A program made the translations under genes and the position numbers. 64,000 nucleotides of DNA from CAYUMU01 sp964445985. Its GTDB lineage: Bacteria > Planctomycetota > Planctomycetia > Pirellulales > S012-138. This document shows, piece by piece, positions 45,229 through 52,651 of the stretch; the stretch's first letter is position 1, and every line of letters starts with the position of its first letter. Below the pieces are notes generated by a model that did no database searches, was not told where the DNA came from, and was given only the letters and a program-made list of their open reading frames with translations. Location: contig CAYUMU010000001.1 of assembly GCA_964445985.1 (NCBI GenBank), positions 1-64,000 of the forward strand, written 5' to 3'.

Positions 45229-45324
45229 GCGAGATGACGAAACCGACGCGGTCGTGACGGCGCCGACGTCCATAAATGAGCGATTGACGCGGAAATCACG
45301 CGATTCCAGCGACGTTTCACGCGA

Positions 45325-45340
45325 AGGCACGATGGTTGCA
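45325..45340 (+). promoter_or_regulatory. sigma-54 promoter for the universal stress gene
   Basis: AGGCACGATGGTTGCA differs from the sigma-54 consensus TGGCACG-N4-TTGCA only in the first base and keeps GG-N10-GC spacing. The predicted start at about 45352 gives a leader of about 41 nt to the ATG at 45393. A direct repeat TCACGCGA (45296-45303 and 45317-45324), 21 bp apart, ends directly against it. Confidence 0.75.
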
Positions 45341-45392
45341 TTTAGAGGTAGCGTTCTCGTTGTCTTCGACCCTCGTCGCTCAGGATCATGTC

Positions 45393-46436
45393 ATGAAAAA
45401 GACGAACTCGCTCAGCCGCTTGAACGTGGTTCCATCGTCGCCGTTTGCGAAATCATCGCTCCGTCACACCGGGATGGAATTGGAGGCCGGTGAGTACTCG
45501 CTAACCGCGGGCGTCAGTTCCGCAGGTTCCTCGCCCATTCGCACATTGCTCGTCCCCTTGGACGGGTCGTTGCATGCCGAACATGCGTTGCCACACGCGC
45601 TAGCGATCGCCCGAAGATCGGGGGCGAAGTTGCGCATCATTCACGCTTACACTCGGCTGGATCATGCCGGACCTTGGCACTTGCAAACCACCTGGACGAC
45701 GAACGAGTGTTTTAAGCGGGAAAAGCAAGACTATTTATGGGCCACGGCCGATCGGATTGCGCACACCGACTCTGTGACCGTGGAGACGATCCTGGTCGAG
45801 GGCTCCGATACCGTCGAATCTTTGATCAAGGGGGCAGAGGGCGCCGATCTGATTGTGATGGCGTCGCGCCGCAGAGGATTTCTGCGTCGCCTACTCTCGC
45901 CAAGCGTTGCCGACGGGCTGAGACATGGTTTACCCAAGCCGGTGTTGTTGGTTCGCGGCTACTCCTTTCCGGCCGACTTGACGGGCGATCCGATCGCTCG
46001 TCGCATTCTCGTTCCCCTAAACGGCTCCTCGCTGGCGGAGCGGATCGTCGAACCCGTAATGCAGATCGGCGGACTCGAAGCAACGGCACTCACGCTCTTG
46101 AATGTGCAGAACGCTGAGTGGACGAACGGTGTATTCGAACATACGACTCCGCCGGGTTATCTCTTCGGGGTCGCGCGCAAGCTGAAGCGAACGCTTCCCG
46201 TTGTCGACGCGCGGATCGTCACCACGGATTGGGCGATTTCCAGGGCGATCACATCCTACGCGGAGGAACATAAGATGGATCTCATCGCTTTGGCTGCCCC
46301 CGTTGACGAAAGGGTTCCCAAGTTTTTACGGAGGAACGTCGTCGACGCGCTGGTTCGACAAACAGATTTGCCGATTCTCGCGTTGGGCGTTGACGTAGCG
46401 CCCAAACGCGAGGAAGTCACCACGGTCGTTAAATAG
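45393..46436 (+). CDS. tandem universal stress protein (UspA x2)
   Basis: 347 residues with two UspA domains. The first starts RTLLVPLDGSLHAEHALPHA and ends with the ATP-loop-like LIVMASRRRGFLRRLLSPSV. The second starts RRILVPLNGSSLAERIVEPV; its loop region (LIALAAPVDERVPKFLRRNV) has lost the G-x2-G-x9-G pattern, so only the first domain is likely to bind ATP. Universal stress proteins respond to starvation, hypoxia or membrane stress. The ATG at 45393 follows CAGGA; the ATG at 45474 is an alternative. The sigma-54 type promoter just upstream suggests control by the NtrC-type regulator encoded two genes downstream. Confidence 0.87.
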   Translation: MKKTNSLSRLNVVPSSPFAKSSLRHTGMELEAGEYSLTAGVSSAGSSPIRTLLVPLDGSLHAEHALPHALAIARRSGAKLRIIHAYTRLDHAGPWHLQTTWTTNECFKREKQDYLWATADRIAHTDSVTVETILVEGSDTVESLIKGAEGADLIVMASRRRGFLRRLLSPSVADGLRHGLPKPVLLVRGYSFPADLTGDPIARRILVPLNGSSLAERIVEPVMQIGGLEATALTLLNVQNAEWTNGVFEHTTPPGYLFGVARKLKRTLPVVDARIVTTDWAISRAITSYAEEHKMDLIALAAPVDERVPKFLRRNVVDALVRQTDLPILALGVDVAPKREEVTTVVK

Positions 46437-46534
46437 ACGCTCAGCTTCCGGAATTTCGTCAAGCAGGGTAAAACCAGCGTAATGAGCACCGCCTACTGAG
46501 TTCAATGGTCGTGTGGTAGACACGCTTCTCTGGC

Positions 46535-46550
46535 GGGCAAGGCATTTGCC
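46535..46550 (+). promoter_or_regulatory. weaker sigma-54 promoter candidate for the kinase-regulator operon
   Basis: GGGCAAGGCATTTGCC keeps GG-N10-GC spacing and the TTGC core, with mismatches to TGGCACG. The transcript start would lie about 20 nt before the ATG at 46582. If real, the kinase-regulator pair would be autoregulated. Confidence 0.4.
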
Positions 46551-46581
46551 GATTCGTCATGCCGCATCAGCGGAACCAGCG

Positions 46582-47808
46582 ATGTCACAACGAAAGAATC
46601 GACCATCACGCCGCGCCTCGAAAGCAACGTCTTCCCGAACGATCGCCGGCGACGACGGCCTGTTTCGCACCATCGCCGACTACACTTACGATTGGGAAAG
46701 TTGGCACGGCCCCGATGGCCCCTTGATCTGGGTCAACCGCGCTGTGGAGCGCATGACCGGCCGATCCGTCGCCGAATGTGCGACGATGAAGGATTATCCG
46801 CTGCCAATGGTGGTTGCCGAGGACCGCGATCGCGTGGCGAAGGTGCTGGTCGAGGCACGGTCGCGGACTTCCGGTGAGAACGTCGAGTTTGGTTGTCTGC
46901 ATCGCAATGGCGAGATTCGCTGGATGTCGCTTTCGTGGCAGCCAATGTTCGACGCTCGCGACGAATATCTGGGGTTCCGGACCAGCATCCGGGACGTCAC
47001 GGAGCGCCGGAGATTAAGGGACCAATTGCGTCTCCATGCGGAGCACTTGGAACAGTTGGTCCAAGAGCGCACCGAGAAGTTGCGACAACTGGAGAATCGG
47101 CAGCGACAGATGGAAAAGCTTGCCGCTCTGGGACAGTTGGCGGCGGGCGTGGCACATGAGATCAATAATCCCCTGGCCGGAATGCGCAATGCGTTCGAAC
47201 TAATCAAGGCGTCGCTGACGCCGCAACACGAACACTACGATCTCTTGGAGCTGATTGATCGCGAAATCGAACGCATTAGCGGCATTGTCCACCAGATGTA
47301 TCAACTCTATCGCCGAGCTCCGCAACATTACACGAAGTTCGATTTGAGCCAGATCGTCCGCGAAGTCGTGGCCATGCTGGAGAAAGCCGCGGCGAAACGC
47401 GACGTCATCATTCATGTGGCCGAGTCGATTGAGCCGCAGAGCGTCGTGCTGGCCGAAGGCGAAGTGAAGCAAATCCTGTACAATCTGATCCGCAACGCCA
47501 TGCAGGCGTCGCCGGCGGGGGCGGCGGTCCACGTGGCGATCGAACGCCGCCCAAGGGAAGTCGCGGTGCTGGTGAGCGACAAGGGGCCGGGCATCACCGC
47601 CGACGTCTTGCCACATATTTTCGACCCCTTCTTCAGCACCAAGCAGGGGGCCGATCAAGGAATGGGGCTCGGGCTGTCCGTTTCCCGGAGCCTCATCGAA
47701 GCCATGGGAGGTCGCATCGAATTGGCATCGAGCCCAGGCGTGGAAAGTTGTTTCATGGCCGTGCTTCCATTGCGGCTCGAAGCGCAAGCGGAGTCGCAAC
47801 ATGCCTGA
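46582..47808 (+). CDS. soluble PAS histidine kinase (NtrB-like)
   Basis: 408 residues without membrane helices. A PAS/PAC domain (about 25-145, with WVNRAVERMTGRS and RTSIRDVTERRRL) leads through a coiled coil (EHLEQLVQERTEKLRQLENR) into the HisKA H-box LAAGVAHEINNPLAGM (His192). The ATPase has N-box NLIRNAMQASP, G1 VSDKGPGI, F-box FDPFFSTKQ and G2 MGLGLSVSRS. This kinase class partners NtrC-type regulators, and its stop codon overlaps the start of one by 8 bp. The frame is open to 46513; the ATG at 46582 is preferred as the one after the sigma-54 candidate. The signal sensed is unknown. Confidence 0.92.
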   Translation: MSQRKNRPSRRASKATSSRTIAGDDGLFRTIADYTYDWESWHGPDGPLIWVNRAVERMTGRSVAECATMKDYPLPMVVAEDRDRVAKVLVEARSRTSGENVEFGCLHRNGEIRWMSLSWQPMFDARDEYLGFRTSIRDVTERRRLRDQLRLHAEHLEQLVQERTEKLRQLENRQRQMEKLAALGQLAAGVAHEINNPLAGMRNAFELIKASLTPQHEHYDLLELIDREIERISGIVHQMYQLYRRAPQHYTKFDLSQIVREVVAMLEKAAAKRDVIIHVAESIEPQSVVLAEGEVKQILYNLIRNAMQASPAGAAVHVAIERRPREVAVLVSDKGPGITADVLPHIFDPFFSTKQGADQGMGLGLSVSRSLIEAMGGRIELASSPGVESCFMAVLPLRLEAQAESQHA

Positions 47809-49186
47809 CAAGCCGAGCGGACGAATCCTAATCGCCGACGATGAGCCGCTGTACCTGCGGACAACGTCGCAGCTACTGACTAAGGCGGGATACGAGTGCG
47901 TCAGCGTCGCCAACGGTGCAGCGGCCCTCGAACGATTGCATAACGAGTCGTTCAACCTGATGCTTTCGGATCTGAATATGCCGGGCAACCTGAAGTTCGA
48001 GCTGCTGCGCGAAGGGCGGAACCGGTGGCCCTCGATGCCGCTGATCGTCGTGACTGGCGCCCCGACGATGCCGTCGGCAATCGAAAGCGTTCGACTCGGC
48101 ATCGCCGACTACCTCTTGAAGCCGGTCAAGTACGAAGACTTGCTATCGAGCGTGCGGCGGGTTTTGGCCCATGCCCGACGCGGCCGGCCTGTGTCGGAAA
48201 CTTCCCAGCCGAGCGGACCCTTTCCCGAGATCATCGGCGAAAGCGCCCCGATGCGGGAACTGTTCGAGATTATCGACCGTGTGGCAGCCACCGACGCCAG
48301 CGTGCTCATCACCGGCGAGAGCGGGACGGGAAAGGAGGTTGTGGCCAACGCCATTCATCGGCGCAGCCTTCGAGCGGACCATGCTTTTCAAGTGGTTGAC
48401 TGCACGGCCGTGCCCGAAACCCTGTTCGAATCGGTCCTGTTCGGCCACGCCCAGGGCGCCTTCACGGGGGCCGTGAAAGACCAGGTCGGCCTGCTCAGTC
48501 AAGCCGATGGCGGGACGGCGTTCTTCGACGAAATCGGCGAGCTACCCCTGCCGCTCCAGGCGAAGCTGCTGCGTGTTATTCAAGAACAGACATTCATTCC
48601 GCTCGGCAAGGCGTCACCGGAACGAATTGACACGCGATTCGTCTGCGCGACGAACCGCGACTTGGAATTGGAGGTCACCGCGGGCCGATTCCGCCGAGAC
48701 CTGTTTTATCGCCTGGCCGTAATTCATATCGAGTTGCCCCCGTTGCGAGCGCGTGGCGACGACGTATTGTTGTTGGCTCAGCACTTCTTGCGGCAACTGC
48801 GAAACCTGCGGACGGGGGAGACAATCTTTTCCGACGATGCACTCGAATTCCTGCGGCGTTACTCGTGGCCGGGGAATATTCGCGAGTTGCGGAACGCGGT
48901 TGAGCACGGGCTAGCCGTGGCGCGGGACGACAGGATCACGGTCGGCGACTTGCCCGCCGCCCTGCGGCGGCACATGGAGGCTATCCCCTCGCCCCTCGCG
49001 GCCACACCGTCGGCCATGTCCCGCGCAGATGTCTTAGACGACGCCGAGAAGAATTACCTGATTGCACTCTTGCAACAGAACGAAGGCAATATTTCTCGCG
49101 CAGCGCGGCAAGCCGACATTTCCCGGCAAGGTCTCCATAAGCTGCTCAAAAAGTATGGGCTAAAAGCCCGGGAACATCGCTCGTGA
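47801..49186 (+). CDS. NtrC-type sigma-54-dependent response regulator
   Basis: 461 residues. Receiver domain: acidic pair Asp13/Asp14, phospho-acceptor Asp57 in LMLSDLNMP, Thr in VVTGAP, Lys in LLKPV. AAA+ domain: Walker A GESGTGKE (172-179), sigma-54 contact loop GAFTGA (219-224), Walker B GGTAFFDEIGEL. A Fis-type helix-turn-helix lies at the C-terminus (NISRAARQADISRQGLHKLL). It activates sigma-54 promoters from upstream sites by ATP hydrolysis. It overlaps the kinase gene by 8 bp. The likely targets are the two sigma-54 promoters 2.5 kb upstream; the enhancer repeat there would fit a dimeric Fis-type site. Confidence 0.94.
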   Translation: MPDKPSGRILIADDEPLYLRTTSQLLTKAGYECVSVANGAAALERLHNESFNLMLSDLNMPGNLKFELLREGRNRWPSMPLIVVTGAPTMPSAIESVRLGIADYLLKPVKYEDLLSSVRRVLAHARRGRPVSETSQPSGPFPEIIGESAPMRELFEIIDRVAATDASVLITGESGTGKEVVANAIHRRSLRADHAFQVVDCTAVPETLFESVLFGHAQGAFTGAVKDQVGLLSQADGGTAFFDEIGELPLPLQAKLLRVIQEQTFIPLGKASPERIDTRFVCATNRDLELEVTAGRFRRDLFYRLAVIHIELPPLRARGDDVLLLAQHFLRQLRNLRTGETIFSDDALEFLRRYSWPGNIRELRNAVEHGLAVARDDRITVGDLPAALRRHMEAIPSPLAATPSAMSRADVLDDAEKNYLIALLQQNEGNISRAARQADISRQGLHKLLKKYGLKAREHRS

Positions 49187-49198
49187 CTTTTCTAACGT

Positions 49199-49276
49199 AG
49201 AGCCTATCGAAATCCTCCCTCGCCCCTCGCGGCCAGGGTTGGGGTTAGGGGGAAACAGGGTTCTCGGATAGGCTCT
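49199..49276 (+). terminator. possible termination hairpin after the response regulator
   Basis: Arms AGAGCCTATC (49199-49208) and GATAGGCTCT (49267-49276) are perfect 10-bp inverted repeats, 58 bp apart, starting 12 bp past the stop. The loop is long and only TTCGACTGCAAAAAC follows, so termination is only a suggestion. The rest of 49187-49395 shows no gene. Confidence 0.35.
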
Positions 49277-49395
49277 TCGACTGCAAAAACGCTCCAAGTC
49301 GGCAACCTTCAGGTGAACATGACCAGGGAATCAACGGAGCGGCCTCGACGGGCCTGGCTCAATGCGGTGTTTATCATGGCCACATGCTGCGTTAC

Positions 49396-50499
49396 TCAAC
49401 CCGGGGGAGTTTTGCCATCGCCTCCCGAGGATCGGATCGAGCGGACAACGCCGAGGACCAGCGTGATCACCGTGAGCGGGATCACAAAGGCCAGCAACAT
49501 CGTGCCAAAAATGCGGCCGGTAGCGGGAATCACCGCCCCCAGGATCAAGTAGGTGGTGTAGGCCACATAGTAACCGAGAAACAGCCCGCCTTCCCAGCGC
49601 GCGATCCGATGGCCTGTGAAGAAGATGGGCAAACAGGCGACCGCAACAGCGATCATCACGGGAATGTCGAGTTGCAATGCCGTTTCGGAAACTTCGACGC
49701 CGCGGGGCACAATGGCGGCAGACAATCCCAGCACGCACAGGATATTAAAGATGTTGCTACCGACCACGTTTCCCACGGCAATGTCGCGTTCTCCACGGAT
49801 GGTCGCCAGCACCGAGGTGGCAACTTCGGGAAGCGACGTGCCCGCCGCCACGATCGTCAGCCCGATCAGCAACTCGCTCATGCCCGCCAGGCGAGCGATG
49901 GTGACCGCTCCCTCGACCAGCCAGCCCGCTCCGTAGGTGAGCAGGGCCAAGCCGACCCCAATCAGCAGCAGTTGCAGGCCGATGTGGGGCTTGGCTGGCA
50001 GCGACTGGGTTCCGAATTCCTCCGCGAATTCCTGTTTCACCAGAGCGTTTTCTTTGCGGCTCTTGAGAATGGTCCAGCCTGTGTAGATCACCAGGCCGGC
50101 GAACAGGCCCAGCCCGTCGGTGCGGCCAATCGTGCCATCGAGGCCGAGCAACAGCATAACGAGGGACGCCACGATCATCAGGGGGACGTCGAACCGAACC
50201 AATTGACTGGAAACGATCAGGGGAGAAACCAGCGCCGAGATCCCCAGGATGAACAGCACGTTGAAGATGTTGCTGCCGATCACATTGCCCACCGCGATGT
50301 CGGTCTGGCCAGCGAGCGACGACTGGATCGACACCGCTAGCTCCGGTGCACTGGTTCCGAAAGCAACGACCGTTAGGCCGATTACGAGCGGCGAAATGCC
50401 TGCCACCGCCGCCAGGCGAGAGGCTCCCCGCACGAGGCACTCGCCGCCCAAAACGAGGCCCACGAGGCCGATCACCATCAGGCCCGTCGCCGTCAGCAT
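49396..50499 (-). CDS. calcium/sodium antiporter (CaCA family)
   Basis: 367 residues with about ten membrane helices and two inverted repeats, each with the alpha motif: GLTVVAFGTSAPELAVSIQS with AVGNVIGSNIFN in the first half, and GLTIVAAGTSLPEVATSVLA with AVGNVVGSNIFN in the second. The Glu in each repeat is the ion ligand. The protein exchanges Ca2+ for Na+ (or H+) across the inner membrane. The ATG at 50499 has GGGAG 8-12 nt upstream; the longer start at 50553 has none. It is divergent from the membrane protein plus winged-helix regulator pair, whose operator lies in the shared upstream region. Confidence 0.93.
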   Translation of the reverse strand: MLTATGLMVIGLVGLVLGGECLVRGASRLAAVAGISPLVIGLTVVAFGTSAPELAVSIQSSLAGQTDIAVGNVIGSNIFNVLFILGISALVSPLIVSSQLVRFDVPLMIVASLVMLLLGLDGTIGRTDGLGLFAGLVIYTGWTILKSRKENALVKQEFAEEFGTQSLPAKPHIGLQLLLIGVGLALLTYGAGWLVEGAVTIARLAGMSELLIGLTIVAAGTSLPEVATSVLATIRGERDIAVGNVVGSNIFNILCVLGLSAAIVPRGVEVSETALQLDIPVMIAVAVACLPIFFTGHRIARWEGGLFLGYYVAYTTYLILGAVIPATGRIFGTMLLAFVIPLTVITLVLGVVRSIRSSGGDGKTPPG

Positions 50500-50629
50500 C
50501 CCGCCATCTCCCGTATCCAAACCGTGCCGAATCATCGCCCCAAGCATCTGCATGATTATGCCAGCCAGTTCGGTTCCGTCGAGTACCGCCCACCAGCGCC
50601 TTCATGAAGAAATTCGCGTCCAATCTCTG

Positions 50630-50669
50630 TTGACAGCGACGCGACTAGTCGATACTTTGCATTGCAAAG
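50630..50669 (+). promoter_or_regulatory. sigma-70 promoter with palindromic operator on the -10 box
   Basis: TTGACA (50630-50635), 17 bp, TACTTT (50653-50658). The -10 box overlaps the palindrome CTTTGCA-T-TGCAAAG (50655-50669), so a bound dimer would block RNA polymerase. The same palindrome recurs upstream of ispH at 51753-51769. Confidence 0.75.
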
Positions 50670-50719
50670 CAATTCTGTCAGTCCCCGGATTGAGTTAGAA
50701 ATGGCAGGAGAACGCTGGC

Positions 50720-51325
50720 ATGCAACTACAAGAAGCCCTTTCGCAGATTAGCGAGATTCAAACTCGATTTGCCCGCGCGGACGTCTTTCGCGGCTATCGC
50801 TCGGCAACGGTCGGGTTTACCGGTTTCGTCGGCATTGCATGCGGGTACTTGCAGTGGCTCTACATTCCAGAACCGCTGCAGAACCTATCGAGCTATCTGA
50901 CGCTGTGGCTTTCGGCGGCGGTGATCAGCCTGGTGGTCGTGGGCGCCGAGTTATCCGCCCGGTGTTACTTCGCGGCCTCGCCCCGCACGAGTCGGCACAC
51001 GCTGCAAGCCGTTGAGCAGTTCCTGCCCTGCGTCATCGCCGGCGCCTTGACGACTGCCGCATTGGGCCTTGGGGCACCCGAGTGTGCCTGGATGTTGCCG
51101 GGTCTGTGGGCCATCCTGTTCAGCCTGGGGGTCTTCGCGTCGTGGAGGCTGTTGCCTGGTTCGATCTTTTGGGCAGGAGGCTTCTACCTCATCGCCGGCA
51201 TCGTATGTGTGGCAATAGGAAGTGGCGAACAGGCCCTGGCTCCCTGGATGATGGCCGGCACATTCGGCGGAGGGCAATTATTAACCGCGTGCCTTCTGTA
51301 CTGGAACCTGGAGCGGGCGTCATGA
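50720..51325 (+). CDS. membrane protein of unknown function, paired with a winged-helix regulator
   Basis: 201 residues with about five or six hydrophobic segments (GYRSATVGFTGFVGIACGYL, LTLWLSAAVISLVVVGAEL, CVIAGALTTAALGLG, LPGLWAILFSLGVFAS, FYLIAGIVCVAIG). I recognise no enzyme or transporter motif. AGGAG lies 11 nt before the ATG. It overlaps the next gene by 4 bp (ATGA), which shows tight coupling with the winged-helix regulator. The operator on its promoter suggests that both are autoregulated. It might act as a membrane sensor or anti-regulator for that protein, but this is only an inference from the gene pair. Confidence 0.8.
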   Translation: MQLQEALSQISEIQTRFARADVFRGYRSATVGFTGFVGIACGYLQWLYIPEPLQNLSSYLTLWLSAAVISLVVVGAELSARCYFAASPRTSRHTLQAVEQFLPCVIAGALTTAALGLGAPECAWMLPGLWAILFSLGVFASWRLLPGSIFWAGGFYLIAGIVCVAIGSGEQALAPWMMAGTFGGGQLLTACLLYWNLERAS

Positions 51326-51720
51326 AACCGTCAGACCGCCGCGATGAGTCCAATGGACCGTTCTCGTATGAAGGATTGGAACGGGTTCTCCATGAGAAAG
51401 CCCGACTGGGAATTCTCAGCTCGTTGTTGGCGAACCCGGGCGGACTCATTTTTACCGAGCTGAAGGAACTGTGCAGTCTGACGGACGGCAATCTCAGCCG
51501 GCATCTCCAGGCCCTGCAGGAAGCTGGCCTGATCGAAGTTCAGAAGAGAAATAGCGGTCGCCGCTCCCAGACCCTGGTCCGCTTGACGACCGAAGGGCGA
51601 GAACGATTCCTGGACTATGTCAATTTGCTTGAAAAGATCGTGCGGCAGACCCTCGAAAGCGCCAAGTCCGAAACGCGTAGCTCCGATCAGCGCTGGGGAT
51701 TGGATGGGTCGCCTGCCTGA
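51322..51720 (+). CDS. winged-helix transcriptional regulator (MarR/ArsR-like, HTH_34 type)
   Basis: 132 residues. The winged helix runs about 15-100: FSYEGLERVLHEKARLGILS, FTELKELCSLTDGNLSRHLQ (recognition helix), EAGLIEVQKR, and the wing RRSQTLVRLTTEGRERF. The C-terminal helix likely dimerises. The start overlaps the stop of the membrane protein gene (ATGA), so the ATG at 51322 is clear. It is the best candidate to bind the CTTTGCA-T-TGCAAAG palindromes on its own operon and upstream of ispH. No cysteine or metal site stands out as a sensor. Confidence 0.88.
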   Translation: MKPSDRRDESNGPFSYEGLERVLHEKARLGILSSLLANPGGLIFTELKELCSLTDGNLSRHLQALQEAGLIEVQKRNSGRRSQTLVRLTTEGRERFLDYVNLLEKIVRQTLESAKSETRSSDQRWGLDGSPA

Positions 51721-51752
51721 TGGGCCGTTTCGTCTCTTTTTTTTGCACTAAA

Positions 51753-51769
51753 ACTTTGCATTGCAAAGT
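51753..51769 (+). promoter_or_regulatory. palindromic operator upstream of ispH
   Basis: ACTTTGCATTGCAAAGT is an 8-1-8 perfect palindrome, 33 bp before the ispH ATG and 33 bp after the regulator stop. It shares 16 of 17 bases with the operator at 50654-50670. A possible -35 (TTGCAC, 51743-51748) precedes it, but no clear -10 is seen. Confidence 0.7.
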
Positions 51770-51802
51770 ATTGTCCGCAGTCCGGCCGAGGAGTAGTGAT
51801 TC

Positions 51803-52648
51803 ATGAAAATCATTCGGGCAGATGCGATGGGAATGTGTTTCGGAGTTCGCGACGCCCTGACGTTGGCAGCCAGCGTGGAGCGTCCCACCGACGTCACCAT
51901 CCATGGCGAGTTGGTCCATAACCAGGTGGTGCTGGTTCAGCTCGAAGGACGCGGATTTCGTCAAACCTCCGAGCAGCACCGGCGCGGGATTCCAGAAACG
52001 CCCGAGGTGCTGATCACCGCGCACGGGATTAGCAAGGCGGAACGTCAACGTCTTGAAGTGGCCGGCAAGCACTTGATAGATACGACTTGCCCCCTGGTTC
52101 GCCGTGTACACGAAGCCGCCCAGGACCTGGCCGCGAACGGCTATCACGTGCTCATCATTGGCCAGCCCAACCACGTGGAGGTGCGCGGGATCGTCGAAGA
52201 CTTGCAGGAGTATGACATCCTGTCCTCACTCGACGATGTGAGGCGATGGCCCCACGCTCGGCTCGGCATCGTCTGCCAGTCAACGACTCCGCCTGCGTTG
52301 GCCGCACAAATCGCGCAAAGGGTAAAGACTGTGAATCCGGGGAAGACGATCTGCTTTCGCAACACAGTCTGCCAGCCCACCCGTGATCGGCAGCAGGCCG
52401 TCGAAACATTGTGCGACAGCGTTGACGTGGTGGTCGTCGTGGGCGGCTACAACTCGAACAATACACGGCAACTGGTCGAGTTATGCCGAGAGCGCCAAAC
52501 GCCGGCCTTCCATGTGCAAACGGCAGACGATCTCGATCCGGCGTGGTTCGATGGCCACGGCATCGTAGGGCTGACCGCCGGCACGTCCACGCTCGATGAA
52601 ACCATTCAGGCTGTCTACGAGGCGCTCGCCGCGCTGGGAAAGGATTGA
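51803..52648 (+). CDS. ispH: IspH-family 4-hydroxy-3-methylbut-2-enyl diphosphate reductase
   Basis: 281 residues. The [4Fe-4S] ligands are in place: Cys12 (MGMCFGV), Cys96 (DTTCPLV) and Cys190 (NTVCQPTRDRQ). Substrate-site residues are His39 in GELVHN, His74 in TAHGIS, His124 and Glu126 in NHVEVRG, and the SNNT/AGTST segments. IspH makes IPP and DMAPP in the last step of the MEP pathway. The protein is a little shorter than usual (about 310). GAGGAG precedes the ATG. A palindromic operator shared with a regulator operon sits just upstream, unusual for a housekeeping gene, so this may be an inducible second copy. It is 3 bp from the radical SAM gene. Confidence 0.9.
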   Translation: MKIIRADAMGMCFGVRDALTLAASVERPTDVTIHGELVHNQVVLVQLEGRGFRQTSEQHRRGIPETPEVLITAHGISKAERQRLEVAGKHLIDTTCPLVRRVHEAAQDLAANGYHVLIIGQPNHVEVRGIVEDLQEYDILSSLDDVRRWPHARLGIVCQSTTPPALAAQIAQRVKTVNPGKTICFRNTVCQPTRDRQQAVETLCDSVDVVVVVGGYNSNNTRQLVELCRERQTPAFHVQTADDLDPAWFDGHGIVGLTAGTSTLDETIQAVYEALAALGKD

Positions 52649-52651
52649 ACC

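Noticed and set aside
48986..49235. 19-bp direct repeat CCCTCGCCCCTCGCGGCCA at 48986-49004 and 49217-49235
   Set aside because: One copy is in the coding end of the response regulator and one just after it. It may be part of a common C-rich extragenic element; no function is suggested.
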